NCBI RefSeq assembly: GCF_037652055.1
Contig: NZ_JBBKAH010000008.1
Location: 1-64,000 of the forward strand
Direction of reading: 5' to 3'
Source: Pelagibius sp037652055
GTDB taxonomy: Bacteria; Pseudomonadota; Alphaproteobacteria; Kiloniellales; Kiloniellaceae
DNA length: 64,000 bases
Part shown: piece after piece, positions 16,940 through 25,511 of the stretch
Layout: each line of letters begins with the position of its first letter
How positions within the stretch are numbered: the first letter of the stretch is position 1
The notes under the pieces: generated by a model
What the model saw: the letters and a program-made list of their open reading frames with translations, nothing else
Told to the model about the DNA's origin: nothing
Databases searched by the model: none
Translations under genes and position numbers: made by a program

Positions 16940-18019
16940 GTGGCTGATATGGCCGACGAAGAAGCGATGATGGCGGAGTGGGAAGCCATGGCCGACGAAG
17001 GCGACGACGACGCCGACGGCGCTGCCGCTTCGGCCGCAGCCGCCCCGGCCGGCTCCACCCGCGTCCTCGACCAGAGCGAGATCGACAGCCTGCTGGGCGT
17101 CGCCGCCACCGGTGGCGAGGAGGGTGAAGAGTCGGGCATCCAGGCCATCCTCAACTCGGCGCTGGTGTCTTACGAGCGCCTGCCGATGTTGGAGGTGGTC
17201 TTCGACCGCCTGGTGCGCATGATGTCGACCTCGCTGCGCAACTTCACCTCGGACAACGTCGAGGTCAGCCTCGACAACATCACCTCGGCGCGCTTCGGCG
17301 ACCACATGAACTCGATCCCGCTGCCGGCGATGCTCTCGGTCTTCAAGGCCGAGGAGTGGGACAACTACGGCCTGATGACGGTGGACAGTGCGCTGATCTA
17401 TTCCATCGTCGACGTGCTGCTCGGCGGCCGCCGCGGCACCGCCGCGATGCGCATCGAGGGCCGCCCTTATACGACCATCGAGCGCAACCTGGTTGAGCGC
17501 ATGGTCCACGTGGTGCTGGCCGACCTCTCGGCCGCCTTCGACCCGCTGTCTCCGGTCACGTTCCGTTTCGACCGCCTGGAGACCAACCCGCGCTTTGCCA
17601 CCATCGCCCGGCCGGCCAACGCGGTCATCGTGGTCACCCTGCGCGTCGACATGGAAGACCGCGGCGGCCTCATCGAACTGCTGATCCCCTATGCCACGCT
17701 GGAGCCGGTGCGCGAACTGCTGCTGCAGATGTTCATGGGCGAGAAGTTCGGCCGCGACTCGATCTGGGAAGGCCATCTCACCGCCGAGCTGTGGCAGACC
17801 GACATCACCATCGACGCGGTGCTCGACCAGGTTGAGATGCCGCTCGGCAAGGTCCTCGAGTGGATCGAGGGCAGCCAGCTGGAACTGAATGCCACGCCGA
17901 ACTCGAAGATCGAGCTGCGCTGCGGCGACGTGCAGATGTTTCGCGGGAAGATGGGACGGCGCGGCGGCCACATCGCCGTGCAGGTCTCCGATAAAATCGT
18001 GCGGGAGGGAGAATCCTGA
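16940..18019 (+). CDS. fliM: Flagellar motor switch protein FliM
   Basis: This 359-residue C-ring protein binds phosphorylated CheY. The N-terminal CheY-binding motif is LDQSEIDSLLG (about residues 43-53) after a Met/Asp/Glu/Ala-rich leader. The central domain contains SYERLPMLEVVFDRLVRMMSTSLRNF and the C-terminal SpoA domain follows. The start could be the GTG at 16940, just after an AAAGGG site, or the ATG at 16949. It overlaps the next gene by one base at TGATG. Confidence 0.95.
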   Translation: MADMADEEAMMAEWEAMADEGDDDADGAAASAAAAPAGSTRVLDQSEIDSLLGVAATGGEEGEESGIQAILNSALVSYERLPMLEVVFDRLVRMMSTSLRNFTSDNVEVSLDNITSARFGDHMNSIPLPAMLSVFKAEEWDNYGLMTVDSALIYSIVDVLLGGRRGTAAMRIEGRPYTTIERNLVERMVHVVLADLSAAFDPLSPVTFRFDRLETNPRFATIARPANAVIVVTLRVDMEDRGGLIELLIPYATLEPVRELLLQMFMGEKFGRDSIWEGHLTAELWQTDITIDAVLDQVEMPLGKVLEWIEGSQLELNATPNSKIELRCGDVQMFRGKMGRRGGHIAVQVSDKIVREGES

Positions 18020-18561
18020 TGGCTTGGCTGCAGGACTACGGTCTTGTCTTCGATATCGTCATCTGCCTGCTGCTGGTGACCACCATCGGCTATGCCGTGG
18101 CGCTGAACCGTAAGCTCAGCGTCCTGCGCGCCGCGCGCGGCGAGCTGGAGAAGCTCTTCGGCGACTTCGCGGCGGCGACCGGCCAGGCCGAGGGCGGCCT
18201 GCAGGCGCTCAAGGAAGGCAGCGCGCAGGCCTCCGACTCTCTTGCCAAGAATGTTACCGACGCCTGCCGCCTGGCCGAGGAGATGGCCTTCCTGGTGAAG
18301 AAGGGCAACGAGATCGCCGATCGCCTGGAAGTGCAGATTGCCGCGTCGCGCAAGGTGAACCAGGCGGCGGCCGTCGGCCTCTCCGGCCTCGGCACGCAAG
18401 CTCCCGCGCCGGCGCCGCGCGCGGCGGTGGAGACGGTGAAGCCGCAGGCGCCGCAGGATCCCGCCGCCGAGGCGGCCGCGCGCGGTATCGCCAAGCTCGC
18501 CAAGCGCAAGCTCTCGGGCGCCGACAGCGAGCTGATGCGCACCCTGCAGGCGATCCGCTGA
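18019..18561 (+). CDS. DUF6468-type flagellar-operon membrane protein
   Basis: This 180-residue protein has one N-terminal membrane helix (about residues 11-29, FDIVICLLLVTTIGYAVAL), then a long coiled-coil stretch (KLSVLRAARGELEKLFGDFAAATGQAEGGLQALKEGS to about residue 115) and a Pro/Ala-rich linker. It resembles the alphaproteobacterial DUF6468 proteins encoded between fliM and motE-like genes, as here. It overlaps the fliM stop, so translation is probably coupled. The function is unknown. Topology suggests a cytoplasmic coiled coil or a periplasmic helix beside the motor. Confidence 0.75.
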   Translation: MAWLQDYGLVFDIVICLLLVTTIGYAVALNRKLSVLRAARGELEKLFGDFAAATGQAEGGLQALKEGSAQASDSLAKNVTDACRLAEEMAFLVKKGNEIADRLEVQIAASRKVNQAAAVGLSGLGTQAPAPAPRAAVETVKPQAPQDPAAEAAARGIAKLAKRKLSGADSELMRTLQAIR

Positions 18562-18587
18562 CCCGCCGCCGGAAAGAAGGTCCTTCC

Positions 18588-19277
18588 ATGCGTTTCCGCT
18601 TCCTGCCGGTCCTCATCCTGGTTGCCATGCTCGGCACCGGCATTAAGCTCGCCGGACTGTGGCACAGCTTCGGCGGGCCGACGCCCGCCTTTGCCGCCGC
18701 GGACGCCCAGCCGCTGCAGACCGATGCCGGCGATCCGGCGGCGGAAGAGGCACCGGCGGCGCCCGGCGACGCGATGCCGGGCGAGGGGGCGGCGGAGGCC
18801 GGGACCGAAGGGCCGATCCCGCAGGGCCAGATCACCAATCTCTCGACCGACATCTTCGAGATGACGGATGAGGAGCTGCAGTTGCTGCAGTCGCTCTCCC
18901 AGCGCCGCGAAGAGTTGGAGCAGCGTGCCCGCGACATCGACGAGCGCGAGATTCTGCTGAAGGCGGCCGAGCAGCGCATCGACCAGAAGATCAAGGATCT
19001 CGAGCGTCTCCAGGCCGCCATCGAGGCCGTCCTGATCCAGCACGACGAGCAGACCGAAGAGCAGATGCAGAGCCTCGTGAGGATTTACGAGAGCATGAAG
19101 CCGAAGGATGCCGCGCGCATCTTCGAGGAACTGGACATGGAGGTGCTGCTCGAGGTGGTCGAGCGCATGAAGGAGCGCAAAACCGCCCCGATCCTGGCCC
19201 AGATGAACCCGGAGCGGGCCAAGGAGGTCACCCTCGAGCTGGCCCAGCGCCGCGAGCTGCCGATCCCGCGGGAATAG
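18588..19277 (+). CDS. MotE-like protein (MgtE N-terminal domain)
   Basis: This 229-residue protein has a signal anchor (residues 4-22) and an Ala/Pro/Glu-rich linker. A coiled coil follows (residues about 95-150, QSLSQRREELEQRARDIDEREILLKAAEQ). The C-terminal MgtE_N-like helical repeat reads VRIYESMKPKDAARIFEELDMEVLLEVVERMKERKTAPILAQM. This is the architecture of MotE, a periplasmic chaperone of the stator protein MotC in Rhizobium. No motC gene is visible. Its place between fliM and cheY supports a motor role. Confidence 0.8.
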   Translation: MRFRFLPVLILVAMLGTGIKLAGLWHSFGGPTPAFAAADAQPLQTDAGDPAAEEAPAAPGDAMPGEGAAEAGTEGPIPQGQITNLSTDIFEMTDEELQLLQSLSQRREELEQRARDIDEREILLKAAEQRIDQKIKDLERLQAAIEAVLIQHDEQTEEQMQSLVRIYESMKPKDAARIFEELDMEVLLEVVERMKERKTAPILAQMNPERAKEVTLELAQRRELPIPRE

Positions 19278-19304
19278 GCATAAAGACAGGATCTTCTTTA
19301 GTTT

Positions 19305-19320
19305 TTTACCGAGTATTAAC
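19305..19320 (+). promoter_or_regulatory. CtrA-like box upstream of cheY
   Basis: TTTA-ccgagta-TTAAC is one mismatch from the CtrA consensus and ends 73 bp before the cheY ATG, in the 115-bp gap after the MotE-like gene. It may start a separate cheY-cheZ-motB transcript. Confidence 0.5.
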
Positions 19321-19392
19321 GCCGATTGGCTAGGTTTTCGGTGAATTCACACGCGTCTCTAGTAGGCAAGTTTACATACGGGAGTTTAACCG

Positions 19393-19782
19393 ATGTCGTC
19401 AGTCGACATGAGCATGCCGATCCTTATCGTGGACGATTACAAGACCATGCTGCGGATCATTCGTAATCTGCTGAAGCAGCTTGGTTTCACCAATGTGGAC
19501 GAAGCTACCGACGGCAGCGCCGCGCTGCAGAAGCTGCGCGACAAGGAATATCACCTGGTCATTTCCGACTGGAACATGGAACCGATGAGCGGCATGCAGC
19601 TGCTGACCGAGGTCCGTGCCGACACCAAGCTGAAGGACCTGCCCTTCATCATGATCACGGCCGAGAGCAAGACCGAGAACGTGATCGCGGCGAAGCAGGC
19701 CGGCGTCAGCAACTACATCGTGAAGCCGTTCAATGCAGCGACCCTGAAGACCAAGCTCGCTGCCGTTCTCGGCAACTTCTGA
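19393..19782 (+). CDS. cheY: CheY-like chemotaxis response regulator
   Basis: This 129-residue single-domain receiver has all catalytic residues: the acidic pair D14-D15, the phospho-acceptor D59 (LVISDWNM), T89 (FIMITAES) and K111 (YIVKPF). The YIVKPFNAATLKTKLAAVL end is typical of motor-binding CheY. It lies directly upstream of cheZ and near fliM, so its phosphorylated form probably binds the FliM N-terminal motif. Confidence 0.92.
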   Translation: MSSVDMSMPILIVDDYKTMLRIIRNLLKQLGFTNVDEATDGSAALQKLRDKEYHLVISDWNMEPMSGMQLLTEVRADTKLKDLPFIMITAESKTENVIAAKQAGVSNYIVKPFNAATLKTKLAAVLGNF

Positions 19783-19825
19783 GCCCAGGTCACGATACTC
19801 CCGTAATTGGGCAAGGAGGCGCGTC

Positions 19826-20485
19826 ATGGCTGTCGCGGCAGTCAAAGAGAAGATCGCGGTGCAGCTTCAGGAGTTGCAGAAGGTCGACGGCTCGATTAGC
19901 CCCGACGACCTGCTCGGCATCGTCGAATCGGTCATCGACAGCATGGAGGGCGACCTCTCCGCTGTCGGCCTGAAGGTCTACGCCGACATCGAGGCGCTGG
20001 CGAAGTACATCAACACCGCCCGCGCCGAAATCGCCGAGCTCCGGCCCGACGATATCAATTCGGAACACCTGCCGGCGGCGACCGATGAGCTGACGGCGAT
20101 CGTCGGCTCGACCGAGCAGGCGACGCATCAGATCTTCGAGGCGGTGGAGACCATCGAAACCCTGACCGAGAAGATGGACCCGGCCGTGGCCGAGCAGGTT
20201 TCGGCGGCGGTCACCTCGATCTTCGAGGCCTGCGGCTTCCAGGACATCACCGGCCAGCGCATCACCAAGGTGGTGACGGCGCTGCAGCAGATCGAGTCCA
20301 AGGTCGACGCCCTGCTGCACGCCTTCGGCGATGACATCAAGAAGGATGGCGCGCCGCGCGGCGCGCAGAAGAAGACCACCACGCCGAGCGGCAAGCCCGC
20401 CCGCCCGGACGAGGATCTGCTGAACGGCCCGCAGCTGCCCGAGAACGCGATCAGCCAGGACGACATCGACGCGCTGTTCGGGTGA
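19826..20485 (+). CDS. cheZ: CheY-phosphate phosphatase CheZ
   Basis: This 219-residue helical protein has the CheZ active-site motif FQDITGQRI (residues 138-146). D140 and Q144 correspond by spacing to the E. coli catalytic pair Asp143 and Gln147. The C-terminal tail ISQDDIDALFG resembles the CheY-binding peptides of CheZ and FliM and is joined by a disordered linker. It dephosphorylates CheY and is encoded 43 bp after cheY. Confidence 0.92.
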   Translation: MAVAAVKEKIAVQLQELQKVDGSISPDDLLGIVESVIDSMEGDLSAVGLKVYADIEALAKYINTARAEIAELRPDDINSEHLPAATDELTAIVGSTEQATHQIFEAVETIETLTEKMDPAVAEQVSAAVTSIFEACGFQDITGQRITKVVTALQQIESKVDALLHAFGDDIKKDGAPRGAQKKTTTPSGKPARPDEDLLNGPQLPENAISQDDIDALFG

Positions 20486-20492
20486 GGCCGCA

Positions 20493-21167
20493 ATGGCTGG
20501 CGGCATTCCGCGTTCGGGTACGGGTCAGAGCAATGGCAATATCATTGCGCTGCTCAGCCTGAACATCCTGCTGCTGGCCTTTTTCATCCTGCTGAACTCC
20601 CTGTCCAGCTTCGAGGAGGAGCGCCGCGACGCCGTCATGGACAGCGTGCGCCAGGCGTTCCAGGGACTGGTCCCGGCCGATCGCAACGTGCAGGCCACGC
20701 CGGCCGCCGCCGATATCTTCGAAGGCGCACAGGAGGCCGTCGATTCGCTGAGCCAGCTGTTCGGCGACGGACTGCCGCTGGTCGAAAGCCGCGACGCCGC
20801 CGGCCGCTGGATCCTGCAGGTCGACATGCCGGTCGCCGATCTCTTTGCCGATGACAGCAACGACCTGCTCCCCGACGGTGCCGAGACCCTGCGGTTGATC
20901 GCCAGCGTGATGGCCGATCCACGTTTCGCCAGAGCCGGCTTTGAGGTCGACGTGTTCTACGGGTTGCGCGGCAGCGCCAGCGGTGTCGACGGCAATCGGG
21001 AGGCGATGGCGCGAGCCGGTGCGCTGGTGCGCGCGCTGGAGCGCGAGGGGATGCCCCCGGCCAGCCTATCCGCCGGTCTGTTGCCGGCTTTTCCCGGACA
21101 GGTCCGCTTCCACTTCACCATCCAGGTGGACGCGCCGCCGTCAGCGGGGACCGGCAATGGCGGCTGA
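20493..21167 (+). CDS. MotB-like membrane protein lacking the stator aspartate
   Basis: This 224-residue protein has one N-terminal membrane helix (residues about 17-37, IIALLSLNILLLAFFILLNSL) and a periplasmic domain resembling a degenerate OmpA-like fold (LLPDGAETLRLIASVM, then GNREAMARAGALVRALEREG). Aligned on the FF, LL and Ser positions with the next gene, the proton-binding Asp of MotB is replaced by S22. It therefore should not conduct ions by itself. It lies 7 bp after cheZ and overlaps the next MotB-like gene by 11 bp. A scaffold or regulatory partner of that protein is my inference. Confidence 0.7.
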   Translation: MAGGIPRSGTGQSNGNIIALLSLNILLLAFFILLNSLSSFEEERRDAVMDSVRQAFQGLVPADRNVQATPAAADIFEGAQEAVDSLSQLFGDGLPLVESRDAAGRWILQVDMPVADLFADDSNDLLPDGAETLRLIASVMADPRFARAGFEVDVFYGLRGSASGVDGNREAMARAGALVRALEREGMPPASLSAGLLPAFPGQVRFHFTIQVDAPPSAGTGNGG

Positions 21168-22020
21168 CAACACCGACGCCTTCAAGACGGGCACCCCCAA
21201 TACGGGCGACCCCAAAACCGGCGACGCCAAGACGGGTGGCGGCAAAAAGGACGGCAGGGACAGCAGTGCCCGCGCTGCCGGGGCCGGCGCCGCGTGGCAG
21301 ATGGTGTCTCCCGCGGTGCTGGTCTATCGCGGCGACGGCCGCGACCGCTCGCAGGATTGGCTCCTCACCTTCACCGACCTGTCGGCGCTGATGCTGACGT
21401 TCTTCGTGCTGCTGTTCTCGATGTCGACCATCAAGACCACCGAATGGCAGAACCTCGTCGACGCGCTGAACCCCAACCTGCAGAGCGTGCAGGAAATCGT
21501 CGTCGCCCTGCCGCAGGCCCCGAAGGCCGCCGAGGCGGTGGAGCGGGCGCCGGGAACCGATCTCGGCTACCTGGCGGCGGTGCTGAAGGAACAGGTGGAA
21601 GCCGACGCCCAGCTGAACCAGGTGCGGGTGACGCATGACGGCGAGCGGCTGGTGATCTCGGTGCCCGGCGATCTGCTGTTCGCACCGGGCTCGATCGAGC
21701 TGGGTGAAGCCGGCGGCAAGGCGGCCTTTGCCCTGGGCGGTGTGCTGCGCAACCTGCGCAACGTGATCGAGATCGCCGGCCACGCCGACCCGCAGCAGAT
21801 CGGCGCCGGCTATGCCTCCAACTGGGAACTGTCGCTCGCCCGCGCGGCCGTCCTCTCCGGCATGCTGAGCGAGGTCGGCTACCGCGGTGAGATCCTGGTG
21901 CGCGGTTACGGCGCAGCCCGGTATGGCGAGGTCGACCCGACGCTGCCCGACGAGGCGCGCATGGCGCGGGCGCGGCGCGTCGACATCATCGTCCACGCTT
22001 ACGCCGCGGAGGCGCGCTGA
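21157..22020 (+). CDS. MotB-like OmpA-family stator protein
   Basis: This is a 287-residue protein. A low-complexity N-terminus with Thr-Gly-Asp-Pro-Lys repeats (residues 10-35) is followed by the MotB membrane helix DWLLTFTDLSALMLTFFVLLFSMS with the critical aspartate D74. A C-terminal OmpA/MotB peptidoglycan-binding domain follows (VIEIAGHADPQQIG, NWELSLARAAVLSGML). MotB anchors the stator to peptidoglycan and forms the ion channel with MotA. No motA is present in this window. The ATG at 21157 overlaps the preceding gene, and the stop overlaps the next start (TGATG). Confidence 0.82.
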   Translation: MAADNTDAFKTGTPNTGDPKTGDAKTGGGKKDGRDSSARAAGAGAAWQMVSPAVLVYRGDGRDRSQDWLLTFTDLSALMLTFFVLLFSMSTIKTTEWQNLVDALNPNLQSVQEIVVALPQAPKAAEAVERAPGTDLGYLAAVLKEQVEADAQLNQVRVTHDGERLVISVPGDLLFAPGSIELGEAGGKAAFALGGVLRNLRNVIEIAGHADPQQIGAGYASNWELSLARAAVLSGMLSEVGYRGEILVRGYGAARYGEVDPTLPDEARMARARRVDIIVHAYAAEAR

Positions 22021-25000
22021 TGCCCCGCAACCTAATGCCCCACCAGCTGTTGCCCCGCCTGCTGATCGCCCTGCTGCTGCTGTGCGGCGTCGCCGCGCCG
22101 CTGGCCGCCGCCGATCCGGTATCGGTGGGCGTGCGCGGCGGCCTGCATGACGGCTACGGCCGCATCGTGTTCGACTGGCCGCGCGCGGTGGACTACGAGG
22201 CGCGCGTCGACGGCGCCGCCCTGACCGTCCGCTTCGGCGAGGCGGCGGCTTTCGACGGCGTGCTGCTGCGCGACGGGCTTGAGGGCTACACGGCGGCGGC
22301 CGAGGTCGCAGCGGACGGCCGCAGCCTCACCCTGCCGCTCAGCGGCGCGGTCACCTTGAAGGACTTCCGCCTCGGCTCCAAGATCGTGATCGATCTGCAG
22401 GCTGTCCCGCAGCCCGCCCCGCAGGACGCTTCGACGGCAGAGGAAAAGCCGGCTGCCGAGGCTGCCGAGCGCGTCACCGTGCGCGGCGGTCGCCATGCGG
22501 ACTTCAGCCGCCTGGTGTTCGACTGGTCGGCGCCGGTCGGCGAAATTCTGGAGGAGGCGCCGGGCCGCGCGCGCCTGGTCTTCGACCGCCCCGCCGCCTT
22601 CGATCTCTCCGGCGTGCGGGTCGACCGCCTGCCGCAGATCGCCGCGATCAGCGCCGGTCCGGACAGCGTGACCATCGATTTCCCCGCGGGCAACCGCCTG
22701 CGTCTCGACCACGCGGGCCCCAAGGTTGTGCTCGACGTCCTGGCGCCGGAGCCGGCCGTGCCGGCCGCGCCCGCGGTGGCCGCGAAAGAGACACCGAAGG
22801 CCGCGGCGGTGGAGGACCTCTCGCCGCGCCCCGCGGCGCCCGAAACCGCCGATGCGCCTGTGGCGCCGAAGGCCGAGCCGGCGCCCGCTGCCGAGTTGAC
22901 GGCTCCGGCGGCGGCCCCGACAGCGGCCCCTGAAGCGCCCCCGGCAGCGGTCCCGACCCCGCTGGTGCCCAAGGCTATGGGCGGCACCGCCGCCGCCGAG
23001 CCGGAACAGGCCCCGAAACAACAGGCCGTGCAGGTCGCGGACAAGCCGGCGCCGACGGCACCGGTCGTCATCGCCGATGCCGAACGCGGCGAGCTCGCCA
23101 TCGCCACCGAGCCGATGCCCGACTTCCTGATCTCGCAGGCGCAGGGACCGCGGGCCGAGGGCTTCGTGCCGGTCAAGTTGACCTTCTCCTGGCAACAGCC
23201 GACGGCGGCGGCGGCCTTCCGCCGCGGCGATCATCTCTGGCTGGTGTTCGACCGTCCGGCGCCGCCCGATCTGGTGAACCGCATCGCCGCCAGCGCGCCG
23301 CACCTCGGCGACGTGCGGTTGCTGGAGGAGGGCGGCGCGACCATCCTGCTCATTCTCACCCAGCCGACGGTGGCCCCGCGGCTCAGCCGCGACGGCACCA
23401 GCTGGAGCGTCGACCTGCGGCCGCGCAGTCCGCTGCCGGAGCGCGCGCTGGCCGCACCGGTGGTCGAGAATCCCGAAGAGGAGGCGGCGCGCGGGGCGCG
23501 CGTGCGCTATCCGGTGGTCGGCACCGGCCGCATGCTGTGGGTGACCGATCCCGATGCGGGCGACCGCCTGGTGGTGGTGCCGGTGCGCGGCTCGGGCATG
23601 GGCTTGACGCTGCCCTACGGCTTTCCCCAGTTCCGCAGCCTGCCGACCCACCAGGGCATCGTGCTGCAGCCGCTGACCGCCGGCATCGAGGTGGCCACCG
23701 TGCGCAACGGCGTGCTGGTGCGCGACCGCGACGGCCTGCTGGTGTCGAAGGCGGCGGAACGGCGCAGCAGCCAGCGCGCCGCCGATCCTGCGGTCAATAC
23801 ACCGGGCCTCTTCGACCTCGAGGCCTGGCGCCGCGGCGGCATCGATACCTATCAGGACAACCGCAAGGCCCTGCTGGCCGCCATGGCGAACCTCGATAAG
23901 ACGCGCCTCGGCCTTGCGCGGCTCGACCTCGCGCGCTTCTACTTCGCCCACGGTCTCGACAGCGAGACGCTCGGCTCCGTCCAGGTGATCGAGGACGATC
24001 ATCCGCGCCTTGCCCAGGACCCGGAGGTGGTGCTGATGAAAGCCGCCAGCCAGGTGATGATCGAGGACTACCGCGGTGCCGCCGTCACCCTGGCGCAGCC
24101 GGCACTGGCCGGCGAGCGCGAGGCGCTGCTGTGGCAGGCCGCCCTGGCTGCCCACGCGGAGGACTGGCCCGCCGCGGCCACCGGCTTCGCCGCCACCGTC
24201 GACCTCATCGAGCCCTATGCCCGCAACGTCCGCCTGCCGCTCGGACTCGCCGCGGCGGAGGCCTTCATCCGGGCCGGCGACGTGGAAGCCGGGACGCTGC
24301 AGATCGCTGCTCTGCTGCGCGAGCCTCTCGACGACCGCGAACTGGCGCAGGTGAAGGTCGTGCAGGGCATGCTGCAGCTGGCCAAGGGCGAACCCGACGA
24401 GGCGCGCCGGCTGTGGAGCGAGGCGCGCGACAGCGCGCACCGGTCGTCCCAGGCGCGTGCCCGCCTGGCGCTGATCGAGCTGGGCATGGACGAAGGCACC
24501 CTCTCCGCCGAGGCTGCCATCGATGAATTGGAGCGCCTGCGCTTTGCCTGGCGCGGCGACCTCTTCGAGTTCACCCTGCTGCGCAAGGTTGCCGATCTCT
24601 ACGTCGGTTTGAACCGCCACCGCGACGCGCTCTATGCCCTGCGCGAGGCGGTGATGAGCTTCCCCGACGGCCCGGCGGCGCGCGATTCGGCGCAGCGCAT
24701 GCGCGAGATCTTTGCCGGGATCTACCAGGGCCCCGGCGATCCCGACGTGCCGCCGTTGCGTGCGCTGGCGCTGTATCAGGAATTCATGGAGCTGACCCCG
24801 AGCGGCCCCGAGGGCGACAAGATGATCGCCGGTCTCGCCGACCGCCTGGTCGAGGTCGACCTGCTGGACCGGGCCGCCGAACTGCTGGAAGGCCAGGTGC
24901 GCTACCGGCTGGATGGTGCCGAGAAGGCACGCATCGGCGCGCGCCTTGCCCTCGTGCATCTGCTCGACCGCGATCCCGCCGCCGGACTGGAAGCACTCGA

Positions 25001-25505
25001 CATCAGCGAGGTCGAGGGCCTCGAGGGTCCGGTCGTCGCGCAGCGCCGCCAGCTGCGCGCCCGCGCGTTCTCCGACCTCGACCGCGCCGGCGAGGCGCTG
25101 GCGGTCCTGGAAGGCGACGACAGCCTGGAAGCCGAGCAACTGCGCGCCGACATCCACTGGCAGGAGCGCGAGTGGCCGCAGGCGGTCGTTTCCCTTGCCA
25201 AGCTGGTTCCCCTGCTGCCGCCGCGCCGCCCGCTGGCGGAGGAGGAAAGTCAACTCGTCGTCAACCTGGCGGTCGCTCTCATGCTGGCCGACGAGAAGGT
25301 CGAGCTGGAAGACCTCGACCGCCGCTACGGTGCCGCCATGGCCAAGGGGCCGCATGCCGACACCTTCAACCTGCTGGTCGGCGACGGTGAGAAGGTCGTG
25401 GTCGGCTCCATCGCCGACGAGCTGGGCAAGGTCGCGGCGGCGCAGGACTTCATGGCCAACTACCGCCAGCGCCTCGCCGAGGGCAACCTCAGCCAGGTCA
25501 ACTAG
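22020..25505 (+). CDS. Large secreted TPR protein of the motility operon
   Basis: This is a 1161-residue protein with a signal peptide (residues about 10-30, ending AAPLAAAD). Two similar beta-rich N-terminal modules follow (VSVGVRGGLHDGYGRIVFDWP and VTVRGGRHADFSRLVFDWS), resembling AMIN-type domains. Next come a long Ala/Pro-rich linker (about residues 240-350), another beta module, and a C-terminal half of TPR-like helical repeats (about residues 610-1130). An in-frame ATG at 22035 is an alternative start. It overlaps the stop of the MotB-like gene, so it is probably translated with it. It may be a periplasmic scaffold, but the function is unknown. Confidence 0.7.
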   Translation: MPRNLMPHQLLPRLLIALLLLCGVAAPLAAADPVSVGVRGGLHDGYGRIVFDWPRAVDYEARVDGAALTVRFGEAAAFDGVLLRDGLEGYTAAAEVAADGRSLTLPLSGAVTLKDFRLGSKIVIDLQAVPQPAPQDASTAEEKPAAEAAERVTVRGGRHADFSRLVFDWSAPVGEILEEAPGRARLVFDRPAAFDLSGVRVDRLPQIAAISAGPDSVTIDFPAGNRLRLDHAGPKVVLDVLAPEPAVPAAPAVAAKETPKAAAVEDLSPRPAAPETADAPVAPKAEPAPAAELTAPAAAPTAAPEAPPAAVPTPLVPKAMGGTAAAEPEQAPKQQAVQVADKPAPTAPVVIADAERGELAIATEPMPDFLISQAQGPRAEGFVPVKLTFSWQQPTAAAAFRRGDHLWLVFDRPAPPDLVNRIAASAPHLGDVRLLEEGGATILLILTQPTVAPRLSRDGTSWSVDLRPRSPLPERALAAPVVENPEEEAARGARVRYPVVGTGRMLWVTDPDAGDRLVVVPVRGSGMGLTLPYGFPQFRSLPTHQGIVLQPLTAGIEVATVRNGVLVRDRDGLLVSKAAERRSSQRAADPAVNTPGLFDLEAWRRGGIDTYQDNRKALLAAMANLDKTRLGLARLDLARFYFAHGLDSETLGSVQVIEDDHPRLAQDPEVVLMKAASQVMIEDYRGAAVTLAQPALAGEREALLWQAALAAHAEDWPAAATGFAATVDLIEPYARNVRLPLGLAAAEAFIRAGDVEAGTLQIAALLREPLDDRELAQVKVVQGMLQLAKGEPDEARRLWSEARDSAHRSSQARARLALIELGMDEGTLSAEAAIDELERLRFAWRGDLFEFTLLRKVADLYVGLNRHRDALYALREAVMSFPDGPAARDSAQRMREIFAGIYQGPGDPDVPPLRALALYQEFMELTPSGPEGDKMIAGLADRLVEVDLLDRAAELLEGQVRYRLDGAEKARIGARLALVHLLDRDPAAGLEALDISEVEGLEGPVVAQRRQLRARAFSDLDRAGEALAVLEGDDSLEAEQLRADIHWQEREWPQAVVSLAKLVPLLPPRRPLAEEESQLVVNLAVALMLADEKVELEDLDRRYGAAMAKGPHADTFNLLVGDGEKVVVGSIADELGKVAAAQDFMANYRQRLAEGNLSQVN

Positions 25506-25511
25506 CGCCTT

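Noticed and set aside
22032..25355. 1107-codon minus-strand frame opposite the large TPR gene
   Set aside because: The composition is the Arg/His/Gln/Gly-rich pattern of an antisense shadow in GC-rich DNA. The plus-strand gene has a signal peptide and overlaps its operon neighbour correctly.
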